Below are positions 1-11,258 of a stretch of 64,000 bases of DNA, piece by piece. How positions within the stretch are numbered: position 1 is the stretch's first letter; each line of letters starts with the position of its first letter. A program made the translations under genes and the position numbers. Under the pieces are notes generated by a model, which worked only from the letters and a program-made list of their open reading frames with translations, had not been told where the DNA came from and did not search any database. Source of the stretch: Chaetomium olivaceum (lineage: Eukaryota > Ascomycota > Sordariomycetes > Sordariales > Chaetomiaceae); NCBI GenBank assembly GCA_039881045.1, contig JAYWVB010000038.1:186001-250000 (forward strand). Direction: 5' to 3'.

Positions 1-1
1 G

Positions 2-1528
2 CATTTCCTCGAACTTCTCGCCAATGCGGCTCGGGCCAACGGCCCTCCGAGTAGCGCAGAGGACTCTGAAATGTCAGAGGACCATGAGGAGGGCTCCCAG
101 ACCAACGATCTTGATTATGAACAGGCTCAAGATGAGACGTTCGAAGACGGAAACTTGGATGAGTACCATGATGAAGGCGCACATGCCGACGCCGATCATG
201 AGGAGAAGGTTGAGTTTGGGTCAGCTCCCAGCGAAGATGATGCGTCGGGAGAGCAAGAAGAGGAGAATCAGTTTGATGCAACTGCGCCACAGCCCTCGGA
301 TACCGCTGGCGCATCTTCCGAAGGCGAGGAGCATTTTGAGATCCCTTCCGCTGAGGGGCTTTCCCATGCCACGACGGATGATGAAGATGATGAGGAGCAA
401 GCTTGGGACGAACAGGCTACAGGAGACGACAATGGTGCCGTCTTGCAGGACGCCGAAATCCCTGTCGAGGAGACAGATGAGGTGAATCCAAAGCCGACGG
501 AGCAGCAAGGTGATGAAATCCCTGAGGCTTCCGATGGAGTGGCTGCACCCAACCACGGTGTATCCGAACAGGAAACAGGTTCTAACGGTAAATTCCCCTC
601 TTTTCTTTCTTCGACTCCGCCTATTTCTCTTTACAAGTCGCCGGTCAAGATCTCCCCGCTTCCGATCAAAGATGAGCTCTCGGTCTCGGCCGCCGTGTCA
701 AGCTCGACCGGACTTAACGAGGAAGCTTCTTGGGGGATTGACTATTCGGATGACGAATATGAACCTACTCCCAACGGCAATCTCCAAAGCAAAACACCAC
801 CAGCCTTCCAAGTGCAAGCGCAGAGCACAATCTCCAGGTTTCTTAGAACGAACCTCAACCGGACTCGTGCCAGCTCGGTCGCGTCTTTCTGCACCAGCAA
901 AGCTTCCGAGCCCAGCGACGTCAGCATGGCTCTTTCGTTCGACGTTGATGCTAACAATGATAATCATCAAGATGACGATCTCATACTCGCCTTCGACGAT
1001 GAGCCCGGCTTATCTTCCATCCATGAAGGAGCGGGCGAGCACGAGGACGATACAATCACCTACGATGACCCAGAAAATCCCAATAACGATGCCGAAGATG
1101 TGGAAGAGCCGCATGCCGCCGGGACCTCCAACGAATACGTCGTTGAGCACTCGGAGAATGGAGGCCATGGCACCGCCGTCGCGGAAACGGCATCAGTTCA
1201 CACGAGCACGACTATGAACGGCGACGAGATTGATTACGACGAGGATGATGCCGCAAACGGCGCCTTCACAGCAGCAAACGACGATGCTCAACAGTCGGCG
1301 GCTGCTTCTGGGGACGGTAAAGACGAAATCGATTGGGAGAATGATGAGGATGAGTACGAGCAACAACCAGCGATCGAAAATGCCGGTGCCGACTACGAGG
1401 AATCGAAGGAGGCTCCTCCAACCCCACCGAGCGTTGCTGGTAAACGAAACAGGGCTGACGAGACAGAGAGTCTTGCCGACGAGACCGGTATGCTGGTGTC
1501 GCCCGCTAAAAGGTTGCGCTTTCACTAA
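2..1528 (+). CDS. Acidic, intrinsically disordered protein, 3' part
   Basis: The reading frame is already open at base 2 and no stop precedes the first in-frame Met at 71, so the 5' end very likely lies left of the window. The visible part, about 508 residues, begins HFLELLANAA and is extremely rich in Asp, Glu and Ser. Short motifs recur: GIDYSDDE near 735-760, EIDYDEDD near 1226-1250 and EIDWENDEDE near 1326-1356. It ends in a basic patch, PAKRLRFH, which could be a nuclear localisation signal. A pyrimidine-rich stretch at 589-638 could be a short unspliced intron, but the frame stays open through it. I do not recognise the family; the composition suggests a nuclear scaffold or chromatin-associated protein, which is only inference. 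Confidence 0.75.
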   Translation, partial: HFLELLANAARANGPPSSAEDSEMSEDHEEGSQTNDLDYEQAQDETFEDGNLDEYHDEGAHADADHEEKVEFGSAPSEDDASGEQEEENQFDATAPQPSDTAGASSEGEEHFEIPSAEGLSHATTDDEDDEEQAWDEQATGDDNGAVLQDAEIPVEETDEVNPKPTEQQGDEIPEASDGVAAPNHGVSEQETGSNGKFPSFLSSTPPISLYKSPVKISPLPIKDELSVSAAVSSSTGLNEEASWGIDYSDDEYEPTPNGNLQSKTPPAFQVQAQSTISRFLRTNLNRTRASSVASFCTSKASEPSDVSMALSFDVDANNDNHQDDDLILAFDDEPGLSSIHEGAGEHEDDTITYDDPENPNNDAEDVEEPHAAGTSNEYVVEHSENGGHGTAVAETASVHTSTTMNGDEIDYDEDDAANGAFTAANDDAQQSAAASGDGKDEIDWENDEDEYEQQPAIENAGADYEESKEAPPTPPSVAGKRNRADETESLADETGMLVSPAKRLRFH

Positions 1529-4075
1529 CGACAACGTAGACTACAAGCGTCGCCGGACTTGAACGGAAGACTCCTTGCAGCCCCCTCGATGCTTTTCTTT
1601 TGCAACCGAGTCTGGGTTGTAGTTCAACCCCGCATTGGCTATTTCTTATCCCCCAGCCCCCATCTAACCCCTTCCCGTTTCCGATGTCTGACAGGTAATA
1701 TCTCGACAAAACGCACAGCGCCTTCCCAGCGACTGTGATAGGTAGGTAGGTCTTCTACGACAACTCTCAGATGACGACCTCTCTGGGCTCTGAACCCCGG
1801 CCAACATGAGGGGATCTTGCGCCCGAGGCGAAATCATTCGGACATATCAGCACACCGAACAACCTTTACGAGCATGGCTTATCAGCTCAACAACGCGCCG
1901 AAATGGTGCCTCGACATCCCATCTAACTCAGCATTTTTACCCGCCTTTTCACCTGTAGGACTATTGAACAATTCCGGAGTTGGTGGATCAGAAAAGGCCA
2001 TGGGGGCATGGATTTGGGGGTGGCACGTTTGCTTCATAGACCTTGGACTTGGTCCATCCGGGGCGATCATTCGCCCGAAGTCAGTTTTCTGTCGGGGGCT
2101 GGGTTGGTCTGGGTCTTCCCCTGGCTGGCGTTCTGACCTTCCACAACTGGAGGGGATAGATGGGCTGGCGCTGACACTTGGTGGTTGGCAAGAGAAGGGA
2201 TGGGTGGTTTTCCTTTTTCGATTCTTCGGCTGGCACTGCTGTTTACTTTTGATTCCCCCTGTTTTGGCTCTTAGGGAGCTGTTACTCCAGCTTTGGGGGG
2301 CAGGCGATGAAACTATGAAACTGTTAGTTGAGGGTAGAGTGTAGTTACCGCCCAGTTCGTCCTTTGTGGTTGTAATAAATTATGAGACAAGTACATACAT
2401 ACATATACCCAAGTTCACTATCGGGATCGGGACGAACCATCTTTGAACCCTTGGCATCTACACTTGAGAAACCATATGTACAGTCACCGCATGGGCAAAA
2501 TGCCAGACTTCAAGTGTAAAAGCTGGAGTTTATTTGTAGGAACGAAACAAAAGCTAACAGGAAGCCTAAAGGAGCTCTTTTACCATTTACATTTAATCCG
2601 TTCCCATTTATCTTGTCCCGTTGCTTCATCTCCTGCTGTTTTTGTTTTTATTCTCTTGAAGGGACTTATATTCTTTTAGAGTTCGGCCTTTTTCAGCCAG
2701 AGAGTGATAACTACAGTAGCATGTATACAGAACGTGATGACAGCCGAGAGGTTGAAACTGATGGGCGGGTTTAACCTCCGGATCTGCATTGCTCAGGGGT
2801 CTCGGAACCAACTGCAGAAGCGTCATCTCGAGCAGAACCACACATATGCAAGAAATATGTTTCCATGTCTCTCAGATCTTTAAAAGGAGTGACAACACCA
2901 ACAATTAAAGCCAAGCCGAGCAGTTTCGCACACAAACATGCCCGTTGTCCAGCCATTCAGTTTCGTTCAAGCAAGCAAGGAGTGGGGGGGCTGACGTGGT
3001 CTGTGGCCCTAACGGTGGGTAAAGAGCCGAGGCAAGGTTGTGATCGCGGGCCCGCTCTCCTCATCAAACCAACCAAAACCCCAGGTGAGAGATGAAGGGG
3101 GCTTTTATGTGGAAAGCGCCCTGACGAGCCTGACTCTCAACACTCAAGAGTGTGTGTAACAGTTCCCCGCTGAGTCAGAAATCTAGGTTTGTATGTACCT
3201 AGGTGGCCAATACACGTGGGAAAATGGACAGGGTTTTTGTTTAATCTTCGTTTAATCTTCAAACGAGTTTGGCCAAGACCAAGATTCGCGGCCTTCTTGG
3301 CGGGAAGCATCTCAAATTTCTTTGGTTTTCGTGGCTGAGTCCAGTCCCCCCGTTGCGATTTGGCGCGTGCCAAGATGTGCGACCTGGAAGTGGTGGCTGC
3401 AGGGCCTTTTTTGGGACACAAGGGAAGTCTGGCCGGCCCCCCCAAGGCACAGGCGCGGCCGAAAACAGGGGTCCCATCACTCCGACAGGGGTCGCCCGAG
3501 ATTCTTGAAACCGCCGCCCCGTCCCCAGACTTCCACCTTCGCACCACTCCAGCGTAGCAGGGGCCTTGAATGAAACTTGGCTCTCCACGGCGCAAAACAG
3601 CTGTTGCTAACCACCTCCACGATCATTGCACGAAATAGGAACAACAGACTCGCTCGTTTCTTGAATGACCACGGCTGTATTGAGGTTTTCCATTTTTGTG
3701 GGTGGCACTTGAAGGAAGTAGAAACAAGCTGGAAGGGCCCTAGCGCGCAACAAACGCTGGACAAGACTCGGCTTCGACTTCTGTCCTCTTCCGACGATTG
3801 AAACAAGCAACCGAACGAACGAACCGAACACTCTCCCCCGCCACATCCCATCGCTCGAGGAACCACCGGCCACGATCGGTAGCACCCGGATGCATCGGTG
3901 GCAGAGACCTTGCTAAAATCTCTCCCGTTGTTTTCTCCCGGAGTCCTCGCCCGGCGCGAGCGCCCCTGCCCCTCTCTCTACCAACCTCGGCCTGTCGCTT
4001 CGACGGCACTCGACCGGGTAGCGCCTAGTCGTTACCCCGACCGTCGCTTCGAGTTGAACCTTCACTGTCGAAATA
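1529..4075. other. Intergenic region / probable UTRs
   Basis: No supported gene. It holds the 3' flank of the acidic protein, a (TACA)n-like run near 2391-2408, and the probable long 5' leader of the Mg transporter. An AP-1-like TGAGTCA lies at about 3171-3177, a single copy of unknown value. Open frames here are short, of odd composition and overlap each other on both strands. Confidence 0.6.
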
Positions 4076-5790
4076 ATGCTGGAAGACAAGTACGGTTCCT
4101 CCCGTTGCGAGCGGTCCTGCTGCCACGGCACGGGAATGGAGGGGGCGCAGTTTTGCTGACACCCGACGACAGGTACATCGGTCTGGCGCTAGCCATGACA
4201 TCAAGTTTAGCCATTGGTATGCGCTTCGTCTTATACCGGGATAAGAGGGTAGCAGCAATAGATCGCTAACATTCTGCGTCACAGGTACTAGCTTCGTGAT
4301 CACCAAGAAAGTAGGACAGCCAATCCCCCCTCGAAAGCCGAAACGGGCCGCGCTACAGGGCCAACGTGCCACCGCACATACCGAACGGGAATAGTTGCGC
4401 TGACCATGGACTTGTCTGCTATAGGGGTTAATGCATGCGGAGGAACGGCATGGCTTCGAGGGCGATGGCTTCGTCTACTTGCGCAGTCCCATCTGGTGGG
4501 CGGGCATCATCTGCTGTATGGGCCGACTCGGCGCTTGGCTTGATTTCGAACAAACGCGCTGACGGCACTTCACAGTGGTTCTCGGAGAGATCTTCAACTT
4601 CGCGGCATACGCCTTCGCGCCCGCTATCCTCGTCACGCCCCTTGGCGCATTGTCCGTGTTGATAGGAGCTGTGCTGGGTTCCTACATCCTCAAGGAAGAG
4701 CTTGGGACCCTGGGCAAGCTGGGAAGCGCAATCTGTCTGATCGGGGCCGTCATCATTGTCTTGCACGCGCCCCCTGACGAGGATATCGAGACGGTCGACC
4801 AGATTCTCAACTATGCGATTCAGCCAGGTACATCTTGACCCCTATTCTTTTACTCATCCAAACATGTGGGGGTGCTTTTACTAACCTGGGCCAGGGTTCC
4901 TGTTATATGCGATCTCTGTCTGCGTCTTTGCGGGCGTCATGATTTACAAGGTCGCCCCGATCTACGGGAAGAAGAACCCGCTCATCTACCTGAGCATCTG
5001 CTCTACTGTGGGGTCGGTCTCGGTGATGGCTGTCAAGGCGTTCGGCATCGCACTGAAGTTGACCTTCGCGGGCCACAACCAATTCTCGCACCCTTCGACC
5101 TACGTCTTTATGATTATCACCGTGGTCTGCATCCTGACTCAGATGAACTACTTCAACAAAGCGTTGAGCCAGTTCCCCACCAACATGTAGGTCACCCACC
5201 CCTATCCCCTAACATCCGGGCACCGTTGACTGACTTCCAATAGCGTAAACCCCCTCTACTATGTCACATTTACCACCGCCACGCTCTGCGCCTCGTTCAT
5301 CCTCTTCAAGGGCTTCAACACCACCGAAGCCGTCAACACGCTCTCCCTCATCTGCGGTTTCCTCGTCACCTTCACGGGCGTCTACCTCCTCAACCTCAGC
5401 CGCAACGACCCCAACGGCACCAAGATGCTCGCGCGGCGCGGCAACAGCGACGCCACGGGCACCGACATGATCTCGAGCATCCAGACGCGCATGAGCATGG
5501 AGGCGCGCCGGTCGCAGGGCGGTGGCACCCACGCGAGCGACCGCGAAGGGCTGATCCACGCCTACGACGAGGAAGAAGCGGCCGGCGGCGGCTTCGGCCT
5601 GACGGACCTCGCCGAGGACACCGACGAGGAGAGCTCCGACGACCCGCGCTCCCCCATGATCCCTAGTTTCCAACAACCCCAGAGGTCCAACGGCCACCCG
5701 CCAAACGGCGCCGGGGCGGCACATCTCGCTGTGAAGGGCGGGAATAATGGGTCGATAGAGCTGCAAAATCGGAAGTCGGGAGAGAGGTGA
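4076..5790 (+). CDS. NIPA-type magnesium transporter (DUF803)
   Basis: Seven exons: 4076-4089, 4173-4216, 4285-4310, 4425-4515, 4576-4827, 4895-5186 and 5244-5790. All introns are GT..AG and the joined frame closes at TGA to give 421 residues. It begins MLEDKYIGLALAM, followed by the SFVITKK segment and hydrophobic blocks typical of NIPA/DUF803 proteins, such as GEIFNFAAYAFAPA, PLGALSVLIGA and TQMNYFNKAL; eight to nine membrane spans are expected. The family transports Mg2+ and related divalent cations in plasma or endosomal membranes. The C-terminal ~120 residues are soluble, Arg/Gly/Asp/Glu-rich and end in an acidic then polar tail, a variable part likely cytosolic. The first three exons are tiny (14, 44 and 26 nt), so a simple open-frame search misses the N-terminus. 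Confidence in the family is high and in each splice site good. Confidence 0.9.
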
Positions 5791-7110
5791 TAATGCGTTT
5801 GTCAGCTTTTTCGGCCTCTTCTTTTTAAATTTTCCTTTTCCTTTCCCTTTGTTTTATCCTTCCACATTTTACTGTTCCAGTCGTTGCAACGCCTGTCAGA
5901 CAGAGACGGCGCCCTCGACATCACTTCGGCTGTTTACTTGTTGGTCTCAAATAGCAGACAGGCAAACAAACAGACAGACAGACAGACAGAACGGGGATCA
6001 GGTCCGCTTTTTTTTTCCCGCCCTTCCACCTACCTAACTCGGCATCGGATTCTGATCTGTATCGACGGCAAGACCCTGGATTCTATGGAGCGAGAGACGG
6101 AGCGGAAAACAGACCGACCTAAGATGAAAGGAGAATTCGGTTATACGTGGCGGACGGGCGTTTGGCCCATGTATAATTTTCCGTTCCCTTCACTTTCTCT
6201 GGGAAAGGCCGGGGGAAGGGGGGGATAATGGGCCGGGGAGTCTCGGTGGATCTTCATGAAAACGGGCGGGCGGAAGCGGGGGAGGGGGCGGGCGGGGAGG
6301 AACGAAATATGCTGGCAGGCAGTGCAGGTGGGGGAGGGGAAGGCGGGGGGATGGTTTCTGATGCCAAAATCTCATGATGTTTGTTCTGGAGGCGGGCGGG
6401 TAGGCGGGCGGGCAGCGTAGCACATCATTGCACGTCTTAGGCGTTCTTGGGATAGTTGATTTGACTTGGCCTTTTGAGGGTTTCTGCTTTTGTACTTTTT
6501 TTTTCAAGCCTGCCGCGTTGTGGCGGCGTTGTACAATATCATGAGGCTTGCTTACTTTTTCTTCCTTGGGCTTGTGGTGGTGTTGACATATGTACTGTAT
6601 CTACGCATACCTGGAGTCTACCCCGCCTTAGTGTGGGCGAGGAACGTTAACGGTTCGATCGTCCAGTTCGCTGGCATCAATCACATCACAGGACATGGCA
6701 GTTTGTTAGAGGTTTAATTCCTCGTGCGAGTGCAGGATCGTACGACGTTAACTGCCCTGTCCATGGGTTTCCCTGGATAGTTACAAATCCACCCTCCAAA
6801 GCATCATTCCGTCCGTTTTCCCGTTTCAGACTCAATGCAATATGCTCATGACGCCGAGTGACCCATCCATCCGCAACCATACTGTCGAGCGTGTGGCGCG
6901 CCCGAAGAAACCCCCCCAGCCAGAGCTTGCATTTTCTCGCCCCTACCAACCGCTAGCATCAACCTCGCTGTGACCAAAGCCAGTGCCCAAGTCGGTGTTT
7001 TCGACGTTGTTATCGGTGACGCCGAAGTCGAGAGCGCTAGGGTTGGCCAAGGCGGTGTCGCCGCCCTGACCGGAAGAAGAAGAAGCCACATCACCACCGC
7101 CGAAGGCATC
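5791..7110. other. Intergenic region between convergent genes
   Basis: No supported gene between the Mg transporter and the S3 gene, which converge. It contains a tetranucleotide microsatellite (5971-5990) and G-rich stretches near 6210-6420. Probably 3' untranslated regions. Confidence 0.6.
5971..5990. repeat. (CAGA)5 microsatellite
   Basis: Five perfect copies of CAGA downstream of the Mg transporter stop codon, likely in its 3' untranslated region. Confidence 0.9.
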
Positions 7111-8033
7111 CTATTGCTCGGCGGGCGCGGGCTCCTCCTCACCGGCCTGCTCCTCCTGGCGGGCGGCCTCAGCAGCAGCCTGGGCAGCGGCGGCCTTAGC
7201 GCCGTAGTCCTGGCTCATGGGCTGAACAACCGGGGCCTCGTCCTTGGGCTCGATGATGGTGACAGCGTCGGGGAGCGACTTCTGCGGGCCGGCCTTGCCC
7301 TCGGGGTCGCTGCCGCGCATGATCTTGACCTTGATGCCGAGAACACCCTGGCGGAGCAGGACGTGGCGGGTGGCGCTGTCGATGAAGTCCTTGGCCGGCT
7401 GGCCGGAGTGGATCATGAAGCCGTCAGTGAACTTCATGCTCTTGGCGCGGGCGGCGCGCAGCTTGCCGGAAACGACGACCTCGCAACCCTTGGCACCGCT
7501 CTCCATGATGAAACGGAGAACACCGTAGCAAGCACGGCGGACGGCGAGACCGTTGAGGAGCTTGTAGCGGAGGGACTCGCACTGGGCGACGGCCGAGAGA
7601 CCGCGGTTCTGGACCTTGGCGGCATAGAGAGAGACCGAGTTCTCAGGGAACTTGAACCTCTTCTGGATGAGGCTGGTGAGCTCGCGAATGCGGCGGCCCT
7701 GCTCGCCCAGAACCTCCTGGGTGTGTGTTGCGCGGATGATGATGTCGGTCACTGTCGGGGTGACGCGGACCTCGACGCCAGAATAACCCTCCTCGGCCAG
7801 CTCACGCTGGAAGAACTCGTTCAGTTCGGCGTAGAAAACACCGTCGGCGACGAACTTTCTCCGCTTGGAGCTGCAGAAAGCGGATATGTCAGTCTCGAGC
7901 TCCCTTTAACTGTTTGCGCATACAGGGACCATGATTTTGCTGTCCTCCCGCTTTTGCTGGCCGCTTGCCCATCCACCAACTCGACTTGCGAGGGTAATTT
8001 CGCTACTTACATCTGAGTGCCGGGAACAGCCAT
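7111..8033 (-). CDS. rps3: 40S ribosomal protein S3 (uS3)
   Basis: Two exons on the minus strand: 8033-8011 (23 nt) and 7870-7111, joined across a GT..AG intron. The product is 260 residues and starts MAVPGTQISKRRKFVADGV. It contains the KH-type RNA-binding region with TEIIIRATHTQ-like sequence (here TDIIIRATHTQEVLGEQGRR) and the conserved GAKGCEVVVSGKLRAARA segment, both diagnostic of S3. S3 sits at the mRNA entry channel of the small subunit. The C-terminal tail is Ala/Glu-rich, as usual. The start is chosen because only the tiny first exon supplies the universally conserved MAV..ISKRRKFV N-terminus. It is divergently arranged with the myotubularin gene across about 660 bp. Confidence 0.97.
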
Positions 8034-8695
8034 GATTATGATTTGGCGGGAATAATCCTCACGACTTCAATTGTTGCAGAGGTTGAGGCACGGCGATGTT
8101 CACCCAACTTTTTTCGGACTGGGGAAATTCGACTTGCACACGGCTTTTTGCGAATTCTTGGTGGGCTGCGTTGCCTGTTCTGGTTGTGAAGTGGAGTAGG
8201 GTTTGCCTCAACCAATTAAACACTTCTATGATTGAGAGGGGGGTGCTTCAGCAAAAGCCAGGCGTGGCTGCAACGGGAAACTGCAGCCTTGCGGCTGGCC
8301 TGACATGCCTGGCTTGGGTGTTTCGGTGGGGCGCTAACTGTCGACGTCAAGTGCGAACGGTTCTCAAGCCCGTCAACTCCACTGGGCGCAGGCGCAAGTC
8401 GGCAGGCACGGTCTTGTGATGCTGTTTCCCCAACGCTTCCACAACAGTTAACGGAGGAAGCTTCCATGCCACGGTCGGACTTGCAACATGTGCTGATCAT
8501 GCCAGGCAGTCTCAGACTCTCAGTTCCTCTTCCACCACAAAAGCTGCTCGCGGATGAACCCTAGGACTGCCCCGCGATTCTCCAACTCTGCCAACCCGTG
8601 GACCTCGCAACTCTCGGTTCAGGTTGCCTTACTGAAGTGCTTGTCAAGCCCCCACTACCGTTGCTCCCGAAAAGTATCATCCTCTTTTTTTAGTC
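8034..8695. promoter_or_regulatory. Shared divergent promoter region, S3 / myotubularin
   Basis: Gene-free 662 bp between two divergent start codons, so it must hold both promoters. A telobox-like TAGGGTTTG at 8197-8205 (CAAACCCTA read in the S3 direction) is the only recognisable candidate element; its role is inferred from teloboxes in ribosomal-protein promoters. Confidence 0.5.
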
Positions 8696-11258
8696 ATGTC
8701 AGCTCCTCAGAGCAAACACGTACGTGACTCTCAGCTTGACCTAGAGAGGATTGTACATTACTAAAAGCCTGCGCCAGGTGTACGCCAACGTGCACGCCCT
8801 GCGAGGCGGGAAGCCTGAGCTAGGCGATATTGCACTTAATGATTTCCATCTCGTCTTCCGATTTCCCCCCGAGTCAGCCGCCGCCGCGGACGCCGAGGCC
8901 GAGGCCGACTCGCATTCCAAGAAGCCGGTCAAGCAGGTTTGGTTCGCCTTCCACGTTATCTCCCAGTGCACACTGCGGCCGACTACCCCCTCGAGTGGTG
9001 TCCCCTCATCGATACGAATTCGTTTTCGGGACTTCACCTATGTCTGCTTCAACTTTTCCGACGAAAAACAGGCCCGAGATGCCTTCGAATTCATCCGCGC
9101 GAGGACTTGCAGGCTAGGGAGCATAGAAAATCTCCTGGCCTTCAACTACACTCCCCCACCAGGCTCGCCGGAGAATAAGATCAATGGTTGGGAGCTGTAC
9201 GACGCGAAGGCCGAATTCAGGCGACAGGGCATCAGCGAAAAGTCGGCGGACCTGGGATGGAGGATAACCATGATCAACAAGGATTACACCTTCTCACCAA
9301 CGTACCCAGCAGTGCTAGCAGTGCCGTCCAAGATTTCGGATAGTACCCTTAAGTATGCTGCTGCTTTCCGTTCTCGCGCCCGGATCCCGGCGCTCAGCTA
9401 CCTCCATCCTGTCAACAACTGCACGATAACCCGCAGCTCACAACCGTTTGTGGGCCTGCGGATGAAGCGCAGTATCCAGGATGAGCGCCTCGTCGGAGCC
9501 TGCTTTTCTGCCAATGTCGATTGCCTTGACGCAGGACCTGCGTTAAACACGGAGGAGAGCCCTTCTTCTAGCCACGTGGACCTGACCGCTGAGGGCGCGG
9601 ATGTTGAGACAACGTCGGCCGAGGCGGAGCGCATGCAGATGGAAGATGATTTTATTGCTAGTGCTAATACGCAGTACGACGAAAAGACCGGGAAACGACT
9701 AGTATACGGCGCACAGCAACACAACCTAATCGTCGACGCCCGGCCCGCGATCAACTCGTATGCCATGCAGGCGATCGGAATGGGGTCGGAGAACATGGAA
9801 TACTACAGATTTGCCAAGAAGGTCTTCCTAAATATAGACAATATTCACGTCATGAGGGACTCCCTAGACAAGGTCATCAGCGCCATCAAGGACGCCGATG
9901 TTTCCCCTTTCCCGCCCAACAAAGATCTCCTGGCCAAGAGCAAGTGGCTGAAGCATATCCGCGGCATCCTGGACGGCTCGGCCATCATCGCGCGGCAGGT
10001 TGGCATCCAACATTCCCATGTGCTCATTCACTGCTCCGATGGCTGGGACCGGACGAGCCAGCTGAGCGCATTGGCCCAGCTGATGCTTGATCCGTATTAC
10101 CGCACCATTGACGGCTTCATCGTTTTGGTCGAGAAGGAGTGGCTCTCCTTTGGACACATGTTCCAAATGCGGTCGGGTCACATGAGTCATGAGAGCTGGT
10201 TTACCGTGGATAGTGAAGCGCTGGCGGGCTCAACGATCCGGCCGGGTGAGAGCGAAGGCCGGGGAGATGCGATCGAGAACGCTTTCGCGAGTGCAAAGAG
10301 GTTTTGGAATAAGAGTGTGGGAGCCGAGAAGGATGCGTCATCGTCATCGGAGGTAGAGGAGCCCCTGGCGGTCGACGAGGCGAAACAGGGACCCGCGCCC
10401 GTCACCGAGGACCAGGCCACGAAACCCAAGGACGTGTCGCCCGTTTTCCACCAGTTCCTCGATGCAACATATCAGCTCTTCCGACAACACCCCACGCGGT
10501 TCGAGTTCAATGAACGCTTCCTCCGACGCCTGCTGTACCACCTATACTCGTGCCAGTACGGTACCTTCTTGTTTAACAACGAGCGGCAGCGTCGCGAGGC
10601 AAAACTACAGGAGCGCACGCGCAGTGTCTGGGCCTATTTCTTAAGCCGCCGTCAGGAATTCACGAACGACCAGTATGACCCGACCATTGATGACCTCACC
10701 AAGGGGCGGGAGCGGCTCATCTTCCCGCGGTTGGGTGAGGTGCGGTGGTGGCATCAGGTGTTCAACCGCACTGATGACGAGATGAACGATGCCATCAATG
10801 CCTCCCTGGCCACGGCGGAACGTGTCGCGGCATATCAAGCCTCGTCAGGGCTGTCAGAGCAAGGTGCTGGTGGTGACAATGCAGGGACTCAGTCCGAGAT
10901 CGCATCTGTGGATGCTGCGAGCTCATCTCACCCTCAGCCGCCGGCTTTGACTGCAAGCCAGTCGGTACTCACGGGCGTGGAGACTGCTCATGAGGCTCTT
11001 ACGCCGGAAGTTAGAACATCGGCGTCGTTTAACCGTAGTGCGAGCACAGGCGTGGTGCCTGGCGCCCTTGGGGCCTTGCAGGACCGGCTGTCTGGGCTGA
11101 ATATCGGGAAAGGGGTTTTCGGCGGCGCTGGTAGCCCGAGTACGGGTAGGAGTCGTCCGGGCGGGCATAACACAGAGTCTAATGGATCTGCTGAGGACCA
11201 GGGTAGCAAGAACTCGGAAGAGTTGGACGGAGGGCAAGAGATGAAGAGTATGGACTGA
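8696..11258 (+). CDS. YMR1: Myotubularin-type phosphoinositide 3-phosphatase (Ymr1-like)
   Basis: Two exons: 8696-8719 (24 nt, MSAPQSKH) and 8778-11258. The 58-nt intron has a GTACGT donor, a TTACTAA branch site and a CAG acceptor, giving 834 residues. The family dephosphorylates PI3P and PI(3,5)P2 on endosomal and vacuolar membranes. The N-terminus is a PH-GRAM-like domain; the phosphatase domain holds the signature HCSDGWDRTSQ (catalytic Cys about residue 426, the CX5R motif complete), followed by the typical EKEWLSFGHMF segment. The last ~150 residues are low-complexity Ser/Gly-rich. A longer-looking frame from 8751 lacks an ATG and reads through the intron; the upstream micro-exon is the better start. 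Active-site residues are intact, so catalytic activity is expected. Confidence 0.93.

Noticed and set aside
1817..2344. 175-codon Trp/Gly-rich open frame
   Set aside because: No domain, unusual composition, and overlapping frames on the opposite strand; better explained as untranslated sequence.
5971..5990. Possible transposon end repeats
   Set aside because: Simple tetranucleotide microsatellite, no inverted partner and no target-site duplication.
6970..8016. 348-codon open frame on the plus strand
   Set aside because: It is antisense to the S3 gene; the minus strand has the conserved ribosomal protein, and the plus frame is a Gly/Leu/Ala-rich shadow.
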